Positions 28,301 to 37,328 of a DNA stretch of 64,000 nucleotides are shown in pieces; the first letter of the stretch is position 1; each line of letters starts with the position of its first letter. The notes beneath the pieces were generated by a model. It was not told the DNA's origin. It did no database searches and worked only from the letters and a program-made list of their open reading frames with translations. This DNA comes from an uncultured Flavobacterium sp. (GTDB lineage: Bacteria > Bacteroidota > Bacteroidia > Flavobacteriales > Flavobacteriaceae), in the NCBI RefSeq assembly GCF_946220915.1, contig NZ_CAMIHH010000005.1, positions 1-64,000 on the forward strand. Reading direction: 5' to 3'. The position numbers and the translations under genes are program-made.

Positions 28301-28839
28301 CCCGGCAGTGTAAAGATGTAGGCATCGCTGGTAGGGTCCTGGTCGCTCCAGGTACCGTAGCGTTCCAGCACATATTGGCCATTAAAAACTATGGTGCTGT
28401 TTGTAGGGTTGTAAACTTCTATCGCGCCATAGCTTCCCGGAGTATGGTCGTATAATTCAGAAATGAATATATCATCCGGGCCTGTGGTGACATCGCAATC
28501 GGAACTCCTCAGCGAGAAATTGCCGGCTGCGGCTGCAGGGCATCCTGAAGATTCGACCGCTATGGCTCCATTGGCCGCATTGGCCGGTACAACCGCCTTA
28601 ATTACGGTATTTGATACGATGGTATAACTGGCAGCGTTTACGCCGTTAAAATGCACCGATGTAATGGCTGGCCCCGACTGGAAGTTGTTGCCGGTAAGGG
28701 TTACTACCGTATTGGCAGGTCCGGAAGAAGGAGATATCGACATTACAACCGGGCACTGGGCAGAGGAAGTGGTAATGCCTAAAATGTACATCAGGACGGC
28801 AAGCATCCCGAAACCAAATGGCGTATTTTTCTTTTGCAT
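25306..28839 (-). CDS. Gliding-motility-associated C-terminal domain protein, 8 repeats (1177 aa)
   Basis: This is a shorter paralogue of the 2179-aa protein. The signal peptide (about 1-27, ending TSSAQ) is followed by an IPT/TIG domain (SISPSSGPANTVVTLTGNNF), a lamin-tail-like domain (DIFISELYDHTPGSYG, YNPTNSTIVF), an Ig-like domain with QPENQMICANG, and eight Cys-containing modules of about 78 residues (about 380-1000). The C-terminus (PRGISPNNDTLNDNFDITGL, VAIFNRYGQEVY, LPTGTYYYII) is the T9SS type B gliding motility-associated domain. The modules here are more alike one another (repeated TVTVEQPTC and GCTSVTGNI blocks) than those of the larger protein, indicating more recent internal amplification. 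Predicted role: surface adhesin. It has its own terminator; no clear promoter was found. Confidence 0.9.
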   Translation of the reverse strand: MQKKNTPFGFGMLAVLMYILGITTSSAQCPVVMSISPSSGPANTVVTLTGNNFQSGPAITSVHFNGVNAASYTIVSNTVIKAVVPANAANGAIAVESSGCPAAAAGNFSLRSSDCDVTTGPDDIFISELYDHTPGSYGAIEVYNPTNSTIVFNGQYVLERYGTWSDQDPTSDAYIFTLPGSIGPGQNRVVQSYGTGVQGCSVANVGNMGTGINADDAIKLKKNGVVIDVARAPSYTGYTVIRNPDANDAPTATYNVADWNMTGAFTCAGLGSHVIDPQPPIATIITQPENQMICANGTAMFSVALSDATGFTFQWKTLDSAGNWVNVTDGPNHVDSNTPTLTVDPAPMSFNGNQYYCEITAGECTLLSNAAHIIIEPAVTLAIVQPTCTTTTGSVTATPVSGTGLTYQINNGDFQSSPTFNLNPGNYTLTIQSASGCTATMPVVINPVPAGPAIATVTVEQPVCATPTGSITVTAPTGDGFTYSIDGTTFDSATVFDGLIPGSYIITVKNAEGCTSVTGAIVIDAVPNAPDVATVTVEQPTCTTPTGSITVTAPTDAGLTYSINGTVFDTTTTFGGLLPGTYAITVKNGDGCTSVTGNIIIDAAPNAPDVATVFVTQPTCDVQSGTITVTAPADGTYTYSLDGTTFQSSETFAGLIPGTYVVTVKNTEGCTSVTGNIIINAVPNVPAVATVTVEQPTCTLPVGSITVTAPTDAGLTYSIDGIAFDTVTAFENLVPGTYTITVKNAEGCTSVTGNIVINNAPNAPDPVVAATIQPTCALPTGTITVTNPTGASLTYSLDGITFQNSPVFAGLMPGTYTVTVKNTEGCTSVSGSIAIDTLANAPDPATVTIIQPTCLAPEGTITITAPVAAGLTYSLDGVTFQSSLIFAGLIPGTYTVTVKNAEGCISVSINHIVDPAPNGPAAPTVTVEQPTCAITTGTITITAPAEAGLEYSLDGITFQAGNVFEGLAPGSYAITLKNAGGCTTTGSATTINAVPEGPQVTGTQGCRDTAFGSNYILEGLPLAGSFDIATTDFEWRDANGTVTGNNENIFNVTQYVADNGIAAEAFPLEFTLTVTTAAGCETTYLFTVEASFCSIPRGISPNNDTLNDNFDITGLHASKVAIFNRYGQEVYARNNYTNQWHGQADNGDELPTGTYYYIIEAPGNSYTGWVYINRMEN
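25845..27705 (-). repeat. Coding array of 8 modules of about 78 residues
   Basis: Eight modules of about 234 bp encode VTVEQPTC, TGSITVTAPT, LTYSxDGxxF, FxGLxPGTYxxTVKNxEGCTSVTG. Modules 2-5 share long near-identical blocks, including at the DNA level. Confidence 0.85.
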
Positions 28840-29168
28840 TGTTTATTTTTTGGTTATGTGCAAATGCGGCGCAAGCTACACCATAATGCAGTAATTTTCG
28901 TTATGCAAGCTTTATTAAATGGTTATTTGTTCCGCTTTTTTGCCGAAAACGTTTGAATTTGTTAGAAAAATATAGTGTGCTCTATCAGGCCGTTCATCGG
29001 TATTTTTGTACAAAATGCCCGATAACCATTTAGTAACAATTATATCACAGCATATAAACCTCTTCGTGTGCGTGTCCTCCTATTTTTGCTAACGATTACT
29101 TAAAGATGGCTAAACTTTACCGAAATAACGGTAAGTAATATGGCGGCACCACCTTATTTTATCGTGAA
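28840..29168. other. Intergenic region between divergent genes
   Basis: No coding frame is visible. It carries two TATTTTTG promoter-like boxes on the plus strand (about 29000 and 29081-29088) and a small hairpin TTACCG-AAATAA-CGGTAA at 29117-29134 in the leader of the glycosyltransferase gene. Confidence 0.5.
29081..29088 (+). promoter_or_regulatory. Candidate -7 element for the glycosyltransferase-GH1 pair
   Basis: TATTTTTG matches TAnnTTTG, about 80 nt before the ATG at 29169. No convincing -33 element is visible. Confidence 0.35.
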
Positions 29169-30200
29169 ATGAAGATACTTTATGCTATCCAGGGAACCGG
29201 CAACGGCCACCTGAGCCGCTCGATGGATATCGTTCCCTGCCTTGAAAAGCACGGTGAGGTAGATGTTGTTGTAAGCGGCATCCAGGGCGATCTTTCACTT
29301 CCGTTCCCGGTTAAATACAAATTCAGGGGCCTCAGCTTTATATTTGGTAAAACAGGCGGCGTAAGCTTATGGAAAACGTTTGCAAAAACTAATTTCCGGA
29401 GGCTGCGAAAAGAAATAAAAAACCTTCCTGTAGAGAAATACGATCTTGTGATCAACGATTTCGAGCCCGTATCGGCATGGGCATGCTACTTTAAAAACAA
29501 GCCTTGCATATCGCTGAGCCACCAGGCGGCAGTATTGGCACCGGGCGCACCAAGGCCCGACCATGAAGACATGATGGGCAAACTGATACTTAATAATTAC
29601 GCACCGGGCACAGCCGCCTACGGCTTCCATTTTACGCCCGATGGCAACAGCATTTTTACCCCTGTGATAAGAGGCCAGGTTCGTGAGCAGCAGGTGGCCG
29701 ACAATGGGCATTATACCGTATACCTCCCATCTTATGATGACAAAAGGCTTGTAAAAAGGCTTTCGGCATTCAAGGGTATCCGGTGGGAAGTGTTTTCCAA
29801 GCACAATAAAAAAACCTTCACCTCTGGCAGCATCACTGTCAGGCCCATTAACAACGAAAAATTTACCAGGAGCATGGCTACATCTTCGGGAGTGCTTTGC
29901 GGGGCGGGCTTTGAAACGCCTGCCGAGGCACTTTTCCTTGGCAAAAAAGTACTGGTAATCCCCATGAAGAACCAGTATGAGCAGCATCTTAACGCGGCTG
30001 CACTCAGGGCCATGGGCGTGCCTGTGGTGCGCAGCCTGAAGCCGAAGCACGAGCCCATAATCCTGGAATGGCTGGAGCAGGACACCAGGGTAGCAGTAAA
30101 TTATCCCGATATTACGCAGCAGATCATAGATATGGTCGTGCAAAGGCATGGCCCGGCTGCAACCACCAACAAAAGCCCCGGAACAGCAAATGGAGCTTAA
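29169..30200 (+). CDS. GT-B fold glycosyltransferase-like protein (MJ1255/TIGR00661 type, 343 aa)
   Basis: The N-terminus (ILYAIQGTGNGHLSRS) is the glycine-rich loop typical of MGT/MurG-like GT-B enzymes, and residues about 240-290 (SSGVLCGAGFETPAEALFL then GKKVLVIP) match the nucleotide-sugar-binding region of the C-terminal lobe. No signal peptide or membrane segment is evident, so it is probably cytosolic or peripheral. The acceptor is unknown; a lipid or cell-envelope glycan is the usual guess for this group. Its end overlaps the start of the GH1 gene by 11 bp, indicating translational coupling. The last 25 residues are low-complexity and may be non-essential. Confidence 0.8.
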   Translation: MKILYAIQGTGNGHLSRSMDIVPCLEKHGEVDVVVSGIQGDLSLPFPVKYKFRGLSFIFGKTGGVSLWKTFAKTNFRRLRKEIKNLPVEKYDLVINDFEPVSAWACYFKNKPCISLSHQAAVLAPGAPRPDHEDMMGKLILNNYAPGTAAYGFHFTPDGNSIFTPVIRGQVREQQVADNGHYTVYLPSYDDKRLVKRLSAFKGIRWEVFSKHNKKTFTSGSITVRPINNEKFTRSMATSSGVLCGAGFETPAEALFLGKKVLVIPMKNQYEQHLNAAALRAMGVPVVRSLKPKHEPIILEWLEQDTRVAVNYPDITQQIIDMVVQRHGPAATTNKSPGTANGA

Positions 30201-31542
30201 GGAAAATATACTTGCCAAAGAGCTTTTTGGGGAAGACTTTAAGTGGGGGGTTTCTACTGCGGCCTACCAGATTGAAGGCAGCCATGACATGCATGGCAAG
30301 GGCCTGTCAGTGTGGGACATTTTTACGGCAAGGGCAGGTGCCGTAGCCAACGGGCATCATGGCAACACGGCCTGCGACTTTTACAATACCTATTTGCAGG
30401 ATATTGCGATCATAAAGGAGCTTGGCATACCTAATTTCCGGTTTTCGCTATCCTGGCCGCGCATCATCCCTGCCGGTACCGGAGAGGTTAACCAAAACGG
30501 CATCGATTTTTACAACAAGGTAATAGATGCCTGCCTTGACAATGGTATCGAACCGTGGGTAACGCTATACCATTGGGACCTCCCTCACGAACTGGAACTT
30601 TTGGGCGGCTGGACTAACCGGGAAGTTATTTCGTGGTTTAAGGAATATACAACGGTTTGCGCAAAAGCATTTGGCGACCGGGTAAAATACTGGATGGTAC
30701 TCAATGAGCCTATGGTGTTTACCGGGGCGGGTTACTTTTTGGGAGTACATGCGCCGGGCAAAAAAGGGCTGCCGAATTTTCTTCCAGCTGCACATCATGC
30801 GGTATTGTGCATGGCCGAAGGCGCAAGGGTATTAAGGGATATGGTTCCCGATGCGCAAATAGGTACTACATTTTCATGTTCTTACATTGAGCCCTATACC
30901 ACAAACCGTAAAGATGTAGTGGCCGCCAGGAGAGTAGATGCACTGATGAACCGCCTTTTCATAGAGCCGGTATTAGGGCTTGGCTATCCGGAGGAAGACC
31001 TGCCCGTGGTGAAAAAGATGAAAAAATACTATCAGCCGGGAGATGACAGGCTGATGCAGTTTGATTTCGATTTTATCGGGATACAAAATTATACGCGCGA
31101 AATTATAAAGCATTCCATTTTTGTACCCTATCTAAATGCGGCACTCGTAAAGGCCGAAAACCGTAAAGTGCCGCTCACTGCCATGGGATGGGAAGTATAT
31201 CCGCCCTCCATTTATCACATGCTGAAAAAATATAGCGAATATCCGGGAGTAGGCAAAATATACATTACCGAGAACGGGGCCGCTTTTCCTGATGAGGCCG
31301 CCGATGGAAAAGTAAACGATACCGAACGGGTGCAGTACCTGCGCAATTATCTTAAGCAGGTTTTAAAGGCCAGGAACGAGGGCGTGAATGTACAGGGCTA
31401 CTTTGTATGGACGCTCCTTGACAATTTTGAGTGGGCCGAGGGTTACCACCCGCGCTTTGGGCTGGTGCACGTTGATTTTGAAACACAGCAACGCATTGTA
31501 AAATCATCCGGCCATTGGTATAAAGCCTTTTTGAAGGGATAG
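30190..31542 (+). CDS. Family 1 glycoside hydrolase, beta-glucosidase type (450 aa)
   Basis: The frame could start at 30148, but the ATG at 30190 gives a standard GH1 N-terminus (FGEDFKWGVSTAAYQIEGS) and length. The catalytic acid/base is E173 in VLNEPMV and the nucleophile E361 in ITENGAAF; the sugar-binding TLYHWDLPHEL and NFEWAEGYHPRFGLVHVD motifs are intact. These retaining enzymes cleave beta-glucosides or related beta-glycosides. There is no signal peptide, so it probably acts in the cytosol on imported disaccharides or on a product of its partner. It overlaps the glycosyltransferase gene, which suggests a shared pathway. No terminator is evident after it. Confidence 0.93.
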   Translation: MELKENILAKELFGEDFKWGVSTAAYQIEGSHDMHGKGLSVWDIFTARAGAVANGHHGNTACDFYNTYLQDIAIIKELGIPNFRFSLSWPRIIPAGTGEVNQNGIDFYNKVIDACLDNGIEPWVTLYHWDLPHELELLGGWTNREVISWFKEYTTVCAKAFGDRVKYWMVLNEPMVFTGAGYFLGVHAPGKKGLPNFLPAAHHAVLCMAEGARVLRDMVPDAQIGTTFSCSYIEPYTTNRKDVVAARRVDALMNRLFIEPVLGLGYPEEDLPVVKKMKKYYQPGDDRLMQFDFDFIGIQNYTREIIKHSIFVPYLNAALVKAENRKVPLTAMGWEVYPPSIYHMLKKYSEYPGVGKIYITENGAAFPDEAADGKVNDTERVQYLRNYLKQVLKARNEGVNVQGYFVWTLLDNFEWAEGYHPRFGLVHVDFETQQRIVKSSGHWYKAFLKG

Positions 31543-31608
31543 TTTGGCAGATTGGGGTGCACGGGTGGGTTTTCCCTTTCGGGATAGGGTCTTGGGGCTA
31601 CAGGGCAT

Positions 31609-32466
31609 TTACTCCGTATCGAGCTTAAACTGTATCAGCAGCGATTTTACATCAAGCATGGTGTTAAGGTCTTCGGTATCAAAGGCATCTTCAAAATCAT
31701 CGTCGTCTTCAGGCATTTTTTTATAGTCTTCCCTGTAATTGAATATGCTCCATTGGCCAAGGTTGTATTCGAGCGCGGTGAGGCTTTCTACCCAGTCGCC
31801 GGAGTTAAGATACATTACCTTGCCCTTTGCGGTGCATATTTCGCGCATTTCAGGCTGGTGTATGTGCCCGCATATTACATAGGTATAGCCTTTATCAATG
31901 GCCAGGTCGGCAGCGGTGTTTTCAAAATCATTTACAAATTTTACCGCATTTTTAAAGCTCTTTTTTATCTTTTGGGAAAAACTCATCTTCTCGCGGCCCA
32001 GCTTGGTAAGGCACCAGTTGGCAAAGCTGTTTATGAGTATGAGGGTATCGTAGCCCACGGCACCAAGCTTTGCAAGCCATTTGGAGTGCTGCATGGTCAC
32101 GTCGAACACATCGCCATGGAAGAACCATGCCTTTTCGCCATCAAGCTTCATCACGAGCTTGTTTTGAAGGCGGAAGCTGCCCAGGTTGAGGTCGGCAAAT
32201 TTGCGGAGCATTTCGTCGTGGTTGCCGGTAAGGTAATATACGGGCACACCATCTGAAACAAATTTCATGATGCGGCGCAATACCTTCATGTGCGATTCGG
32301 GCCAGTAGGATTTGCTGAACTGCCAGATGTCGATGATGTCCCCGTTCAGTATTATCTGCCTGGGGTTTATGCTTTTCAGGTAACGCAGGAGTTCCTTTGA
32401 GTGGCAGCCATAGGTGCCAAGGTGCACATCTGAAATTACAACTAAGTCTACTTCACGTTTTCTCAT
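31609..32466 (-). CDS. UDP-2,3-diacylglucosamine diphosphatase family metallophosphoesterase (285 aa)
   Basis: The calcineurin-like metal-binding motifs appear in order: SDVHLG near residue 12, NGDIID near 41, TGNHDE near 80, FHGDVFD near 116, and CGHIHQPE near 200. The overall sequence resembles the LpxH/LpxH2-like proteins annotated in Bacteroidetes, which release lipid X in lipid A synthesis at the inner membrane. Residues about 145-190 form a helical insertion as in LpxH lids. The last 35 residues are acidic. It is convergent with the GH1 gene. LpxH activity is an inference: related phosphoesterases without that function exist. Confidence 0.8.
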   Translation of the reverse strand: MRKREVDLVVISDVHLGTYGCHSKELLRYLKSINPRQIILNGDIIDIWQFSKSYWPESHMKVLRRIMKFVSDGVPVYYLTGNHDEMLRKFADLNLGSFRLQNKLVMKLDGEKAWFFHGDVFDVTMQHSKWLAKLGAVGYDTLILINSFANWCLTKLGREKMSFSQKIKKSFKNAVKFVNDFENTAADLAIDKGYTYVICGHIHQPEMREICTAKGKVMYLNSGDWVESLTALEYNLGQWSIFNYREDYKKMPEDDDDFEDAFDTEDLNTMLDVKSLLIQFKLDTE

Positions 32467-32683
32467 TTAATCAATCAGGTCTACTTAAATTGCAAGGCAA
32501 GTAAGGTTTTTTGTTTAAAGTATGTGTTAAGCAATATTTATGAATGTATGGTTTTTTTACAGGGCACTTAAATGATTATTCTTACTAAATAATTTTGTAA
32601 TTCGTTAAAAAAATAATCATATGGTAATTGGTTGTTAACATTGATATACGTAACATGAGATAATTTCGTACAAATTTTACTTG

Positions 32684-33004
32684 ATGGGGTTATTTAAGAA
32701 AAAGAAGGGTGCGAAGGATTTTGGAGCCGAACGGTTATTTAAGGAAGCCGTAAAGGAAATGAATGAGCTTTACGATGATATAAAATCGGATTACAGCGAC
32801 ACAGGATCCATCGTTTCTGACTTCACGCTGCTTTTGGAAGGTATGAAAGACAGGATGGATGCCAGTGATGCAAAAAAGCTGGAAGAATTTTCTGCCCGCC
32901 TTAAAAAAATGGATTCCACTGCAAAAAATACGGTACGCGACATAAGGGATGTACTGCGCAGCCAAAAGAAGAGGCTGGCGGAAATAAAACGGGAACGGGA
33001 CTAA
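32684..33004 (+). CDS. Small charged coiled-coil protein of unknown function (106 aa)
   Basis: I do not recognise a named family. The ATG at 32684 is preferred over an adjacent TTG at 32681. The protein opens with a basic MGLFKKKKGAKDFG segment and then is almost wholly helical, with heptad-like spacing and many Lys/Glu/Asp residues, ending KKRLAEIKRERD. No signal peptide or membrane segment is visible, so it is probably cytosolic. It lies just upstream of the histidine kinase cluster on the same strand, but a TATGTTTG promoter box separates them, so co-transcription is uncertain. Confidence 0.65.
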   Translation: MGLFKKKKGAKDFGAERLFKEAVKEMNELYDDIKSDYSDTGSIVSDFTLLLEGMKDRMDASDAKKLEEFSARLKKMDSTAKNTVRDIRDVLRSQKKRLAEIKRERD

Positions 33005-33029
33005 CCGGAGGCATTGCTATTTTAATCCA

Positions 33030-33037
33030 TATGTTTG
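33030..33037 (+). promoter_or_regulatory. Candidate -7 element for the three-kinase cluster
   Basis: TATGTTTG matches TAnnTTTG and lies 55 nt before the GTG at 33085 (73 before the ATG at 33103). It would drive the first kinase and probably the two coupled behind it. Confidence 0.45.
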
Positions 33038-33084
33038 GCTGATACAAAAAAATTAATATATTTAACAATATATTAAGGACATCC

Positions 33085-35223
33085 GTGTCCCGGCAAAAAC
33101 CTATGAAACAAACCTGCCTTACTGCAATTGTATTTTTACTGCTAACCCTGGTAGGCTATGCCCAGGATACATTGCCGCCTGCTTTTGAAATTGCTGCTGA
33201 TACAGCTATGGTACAGGTTGTCCCGCCGGGGCGAATACAATATTTTACAGAGCGCGGAAAACAGCTGACACTACAGGAGGTGCTCCGGCTGCAAAACCCG
33301 GCCAATTTTAAAACCCTGCCGGATGACCGGGATGTCGAAATACTTCCCGGCAAAGCTTTCTGGATGCGTTACAGGATAAGTAATGCAACTGGCAAGGCGC
33401 TTGGTATTACCATACCGGGAAACACGGGCCGTGCCGACGTGCACATTGCCAATGGTTTGGGTAAATGGCAGCATTTTACCACCGGCAGGGAAATCCCTTA
33501 CAGTGAGCGCGACGGTTATAAAAGGATAAGGCATATTGCCTACACCATTCCGGCACATGAAACGGTTACCGTTTATGAAAGGAATGTTGACAGCTTCCAG
33601 AAAACCGCCATAGCGACGAGTGTAGGCATAGAGAAAAATATACGGGAAGCATCTTACTTTGAGAACAATGACTATATGGCAACCATCATAAAGGCATCTG
33701 TTCAATTTGGCTTTTTCCTTTTTGCCGCATTTTTCAACCTGTTCTTTTTTTATGTGGTCCGCGAAAAAGTATACCTTGCTTATGGGCTGCTATTGGTGGT
33801 AGTGGCGCTGGATCTTTTTTCGCCATCGCTACTGGATGTTTTTTTCAGGAATTATCCATACTTCAGGCTTATCGACAGTTTTATAGGCACTACGCTCGCC
33901 TTTTCACTTTTTACCATTGTAGCGCTAATGTTTTTGAGGGTGCCGGAAAACTACCCGCGATGGAATAAGGTAATACTGTCTGTAATGATGGTTTTTTTAT
34001 TACTGAGCGCCTACCGCCTTTTTATCAACAGGAGCGCCTCTGATGTTTTGTTCCTGATTGTAAGGATATCGCGGTTTGCCATATTATTGGGCATAATAGT
34101 ATTTTTGATAGCCGGACTTGTCAAAAAGAATCGTGTTGCCTTTATACTGGCTTTGGCCATGGTTCCCTTCCTCATAACATTCCTGCTGATGCTTACCCGG
34201 ATTGCCGATTTTGTAGGCCTCATAGATGCCTCTATAACATGGGCAGTGCTGGTATTGTCATGGTCGCTTTTTCAGCGCTACAAATACCTGCAGGCCGAAA
34301 ATTCCCGCCAGGCCATCGAAAAGGAACAGGAGCGCAACGAGCTTATTGCAAAACAAAACGAAATGCTGGAACTACAGGTGGCCGAGCGTACATCGGCGCT
34401 TACCCGATCGCTTGACGAGCTAAGGCAAACCCAGAACCAGCTGATCCAGTCGGAGAAAATGGCCTCCCTTGGAGAATTGACCGCAGGCATTGCCCACGAG
34501 ATACAAAACCCGCTCAACTTCGTCAACAACTTTAGCGATGTAAGCAGGGAACTGCTGGACGAAATGGATGAGGAACTGGATAAAGGCGACATTGTGGAAG
34601 CCAGGGCCATTGCGGCAGATGTGAAGCAAAACCTTGAAAAAATAGGCCATCATGGCAGGCGTGCCGACGGCATTGTAAAAGGGATGCTCCAGCATAGCCG
34701 TTCGTCATCTGCGCAAAAGGAACCGACAGATATCAACGCCCTTGCCGATGAATACCTGCGGCTGGCCTACCACGGCCTGCGCGCAAAGGACAAATCCTTT
34801 AACGCTGAGCTTGTGCTGGATCTGGATCCGTCGCTGCGCAAAGCAAATGTGGTATCGCAAGATATGGGACGTGTATTGCTCAACCTCTTTACCAACGCTT
34901 TTTATGCCACGCAGGAGAAGATGAAAAGCCCCCCAGCCCCCGATGGGGGAGAAGAAGCGCAGTATAAGCCGACAGTTGAAGTGTTGACAAGGCAGTCGGG
35001 TAATTCAATCGAAATAATCGTTAAAGATAATGGCATGGGGATACCCGATGTCATTAAAGATAAGATAATGCAGCCGTTCTTTACTACAAAGCCCACGGGC
35101 TCGGGTACTGGGCTCGGGCTTTCGCTGAGTTATGACATTGTGGTAAAAGGCCATGGTGGCAGCATAAGTGCAGAGAGTGCCGAAGGGGTTTTTACTACTT
35201 TTACGATAAGGCTTCCATATTAA
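33085..35223 (+). CDS. 7TM-DISM sensor histidine kinase 1 (712 aa from GTG, 706 from ATG)
   Basis: A signal peptide precedes a periplasmic 7TMR-DISMED2-like beta domain (about 30-200) and seven membrane segments (about 205-395). A coiled coil (QAIEKEQERNELIAKQ...[18 protein letters not shown]) leads to a HisKA domain with phospho-acceptor His471 (GTG numbering) in [17 protein letters not shown], and a HATPase domain with N-box [11 protein letters not shown]1 VKDNGMGIPD and G2 [13 protein letters not shown]. The start is either GTG 33085, 4 nt after AAGGAC, or ATG 33103. A GC-rich hairpin-like insert (34927-34951, encoding SPPAPDGG) lies between the N-box and G1 and is absent from its paralogues. 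It is 11 bp upstream of kinase 2. Confidence 0.92.
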   Translation: MSRQKPMKQTCLTAIVFLLLTLVGYAQDTLPPAFEIAADTAMVQVVPPGRIQYFTERGKQLTLQEVLRLQNPANFKTLPDDRDVEILPGKAFWMRYRISNATGKALGITIPGNTGRADVHIANGLGKWQHFTTGREIPYSERDGYKRIRHIAYTIPAHETVTVYERNVDSFQKTAIATSVGIEKNIREASYFENNDYMATIIKASVQFGFFLFAAFFNLFFFYVVREKVYLAYGLLLVVVALDLFSPSLLDVFFRNYPYFRLIDSFIGTTLAFSLFTIVALMFLRVPENYPRWNKVILSVMMVFLLLSAYRLFINRSASDVLFLIVRISRFAILLGIIVFLIAGLVKKNRVAFILALAMVPFLITFLLMLTRIADFVGLIDASITWAVLVLSWSLFQRYKYLQAENSRQAIEKEQERNELIAKQNEMLELQVAERTSALTRSLDELRQTQNQLIQSEKMASLGELTAGIAHEIQNPLNFVNNFSDVSRELLDEMDEELDKGDIVEARAIAADVKQNLEKIGHHGRRADGIVKGMLQHSRSSSAQKEPTDINALADEYLRLAYHGLRAKDKSFNAELVLDLDPSLRKANVVSQDMGRVLLNLFTNAFYATQEKMKSPPAPDGGEEAQYKPTVEVLTRQSGNSIEIIVKDNGMGIPDVIKDKIMQPFFTTKPTGSGTGLGLSLSYDIVVKGHGGSISAESAEGVFTTFTIRLPY

Positions 35224-35234
35224 AAAGATAACTG

Positions 35235-37328
35235 ATGAAAAGATATTTACTCCTGTTCCTGTTTTTAAGCTTTACGATGTTTGGGCAGGATAACTGGCCC
35301 CAGCCCGTGATCGTGAATGACAGCCTGCCGCTGTACAAAGACCTTTCGGACGAAAAGTTCCAAAGACTCAATACTTATGAGGATGAGGTTTCATTTAAGG
35401 AAATAAAGACACCCAAATATTCAGCCTTGTTCAAGGCCCCGGAGGGATGGAACAATACATTCCAGACCAAGTCGCATATATGGTCGCGTTACCGCCTTAA
35501 GAACACGTCGCCCAACCCAATGATCGTTACAATTTCGGCAACCAGGTTCGAAGAGCATATTTATGTGTCGAGAAATGGTAAATGGGAGCATTTTGTAAGT
35601 GGCGACATGGTTCCGTGGAGCAGGCGCGATGGCATAAAAGATGCTTCGGAAATACCGGTGGCACTAAGTGCAGGCGAAGAGGTGATGGTATACCATAATT
35701 TTGGCGATGTTACATTCTGGTCCAATCCTTTCCCAAGAATAGGGAATTATCTTAAAATTGCACGCAGGAGCTTTGAGGAAACACAAAATTTCAGCGCTGA
35801 TGATGTCATTTCGTTCGGCTTTTTCGGGTTCATGGTTTTTGCGATTATCTTCAACCTGTTTATTTACTACGTAACCCGCGAAAAGGTATATATGGTATTT
35901 TCGCTCATGCTGGTCGCTTCTGCCTTTTTACTGGCAGAGAATGCCTTTTCCCAATTGGCGTTCAGCGAATGGAGGAGGGCATATCCATTTTTCCTTGTGC
36001 TCACGATAACATTTTTTATAATAATGCTGTTGCACACAGTGCGTTTCTTTTTCAGGGTTCCCGTGCATTTCCCAAACTGGGACAAGTTTCTGGTTTATTT
36101 TTCGGTATACATAGGGCTTAGCGGTACACTTGCATACCTGGCCATGGCTAACCAATGGGTGATTTTCCTACTGATCATCACGGGTATTACAACACTATCT
36201 GCACTGATATTTTTTATTGCGGCAATTATCATGATCATATCGTTTGTGCGTAAAAAAGATAAGGAAGCACGGCTTTTTGTAATAGCTGCAATGCCATTTA
36301 TAGTGAGTCCTGTTATTGATGCTATACTTCCGTTTGATTGGGTAATAACCACTTGCGGCATGTGGACAATACTGGTGCTTTCATGGGGAATGTTTGCCCG
36401 GTTCAAATCGTTGCAGGAAGCCAATGCCCGTGCGAAACTGGAGCGCGAGGAGGAACGCAACAAGCTAATCGCCCAGCAAAAGCTCGAGCTTGAGCAGCTG
36501 GTAGAAGAGCGTACTGCAGAGCTAAGCCACTCGCTGGCCGAGCTTAAGCAAACCCAGAACCAGCTCATCCAGTCGGAAAAAATGGCATCACTGGGAGAAC
36601 TCACTGCCGGCATTGCGCACGAAATACAGAATCCGCTCAACTTTGTCAACAACTTTAGCGAGGTAAGCATCGAACTCTTAGAAGAGCTGAAAGACGAGAT
36701 GGAAAAAGGCGATACCGAAGAGGCTATGGCAATAGTAGGCGATGTAACGCAAAACCTCGGAAAGATAAACCATCACGGCAAACGCGCCGATGCCATTGTT
36801 AAAGGCATGCTGCAGCACAGCCGTGCTTCATCGGGCCAAAAGGAACCAACCGATATCAATGCCCTTGCCGATGAATACCTTAGGCTTGCCTATCATGGAC
36901 TTCGGGCAAAGGACAAATCGTTCAATGCTGAACTCATTACTAATTTTGGAGAAAACCTCCCGAAAGTTAATGCCATTCCGCAGGATCTGGGCCGGGTGCT
37001 GCTTAACCTGTTTACCAATGCGTTTTATGCAACGCAACAAAAGAGCATTCAGTTACAGTCGTCAGTTTATAAACCTGTGTTAACAGTCACTACGCTGCAA
37101 AGAGATGATACGATTGAAATAAGGGTGAAAGACAACGGCACCGGGATTCCCGATGAGATACAGGACAAGATATTGCAGCCTTTCTTTACGACCAAGCCTA
37201 CGGGCGAGGGGACAGGATTGGGCCTTTCGTTAAGTTATGATATTGTAGTAAAAGGCCACGGCGGCACGATTGATATTGAGAGTGGGGAAGGAGAAGGTTC
37301 GGAATTCATAATACAAATCCCGATATGA
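35235..37328 (+). CDS. 7TM-DISM sensor histidine kinase 2 (697 aa)
   Basis: The architecture is the same as kinase 1: signal peptide (ending TMFGQ), extracytoplasmic DISMED2-like domain (about 25-190), seven membrane segments (about 195-390), coiled coil, HisKA with His462 in [18 protein letters not shown], and HATPase with [19 protein letters not shown] and [13 protein letters not shown]. The sensor domain shares little exact sequence with its neighbours, while the kinase core is nearly the same. The N-box to G1 linker contains a CAGTTACAGTCGTCAGTTT tract. Its stop overlaps the ATG of kinase 3 by four bases (ATGA), so they are translationally coupled. Confidence 0.93.
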   Translation: MKRYLLLFLFLSFTMFGQDNWPQPVIVNDSLPLYKDLSDEKFQRLNTYEDEVSFKEIKTPKYSALFKAPEGWNNTFQTKSHIWSRYRLKNTSPNPMIVTISATRFEEHIYVSRNGKWEHFVSGDMVPWSRRDGIKDASEIPVALSAGEEVMVYHNFGDVTFWSNPFPRIGNYLKIARRSFEETQNFSADDVISFGFFGFMVFAIIFNLFIYYVTREKVYMVFSLMLVASAFLLAENAFSQLAFSEWRRAYPFFLVLTITFFIIMLLHTVRFFFRVPVHFPNWDKFLVYFSVYIGLSGTLAYLAMANQWVIFLLIITGITTLSALIFFIAAIIMIISFVRKKDKEARLFVIAAMPFIVSPVIDAILPFDWVITTCGMWTILVLSWGMFARFKSLQEANARAKLEREEERNKLIAQQKLELEQLVEERTAELSHSLAELKQTQNQLIQSEKMASLGELTAGIAHEIQNPLNFVNNFSEVSIELLEELKDEMEKGDTEEAMAIVGDVTQNLGKINHHGKRADAIVKGMLQHSRASSGQKEPTDINALADEYLRLAYHGLRAKDKSFNAELITNFGENLPKVNAIPQDLGRVLLNLFTNAFYATQQKSIQLQSSVYKPVLTVTTLQRDDTIEIRVKDNGTGIPDEIQDKILQPFFTTKPTGEGTGLGLSLSYDIVVKGHGGTIDIESGEGEGSEFIIQIPI

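Noticed and set aside
29367..30218. 283-codon minus-strand frame
   Set aside because: Antisense to the glycosyltransferase gene and across its coupled junction with GH1; no recognisable domain.
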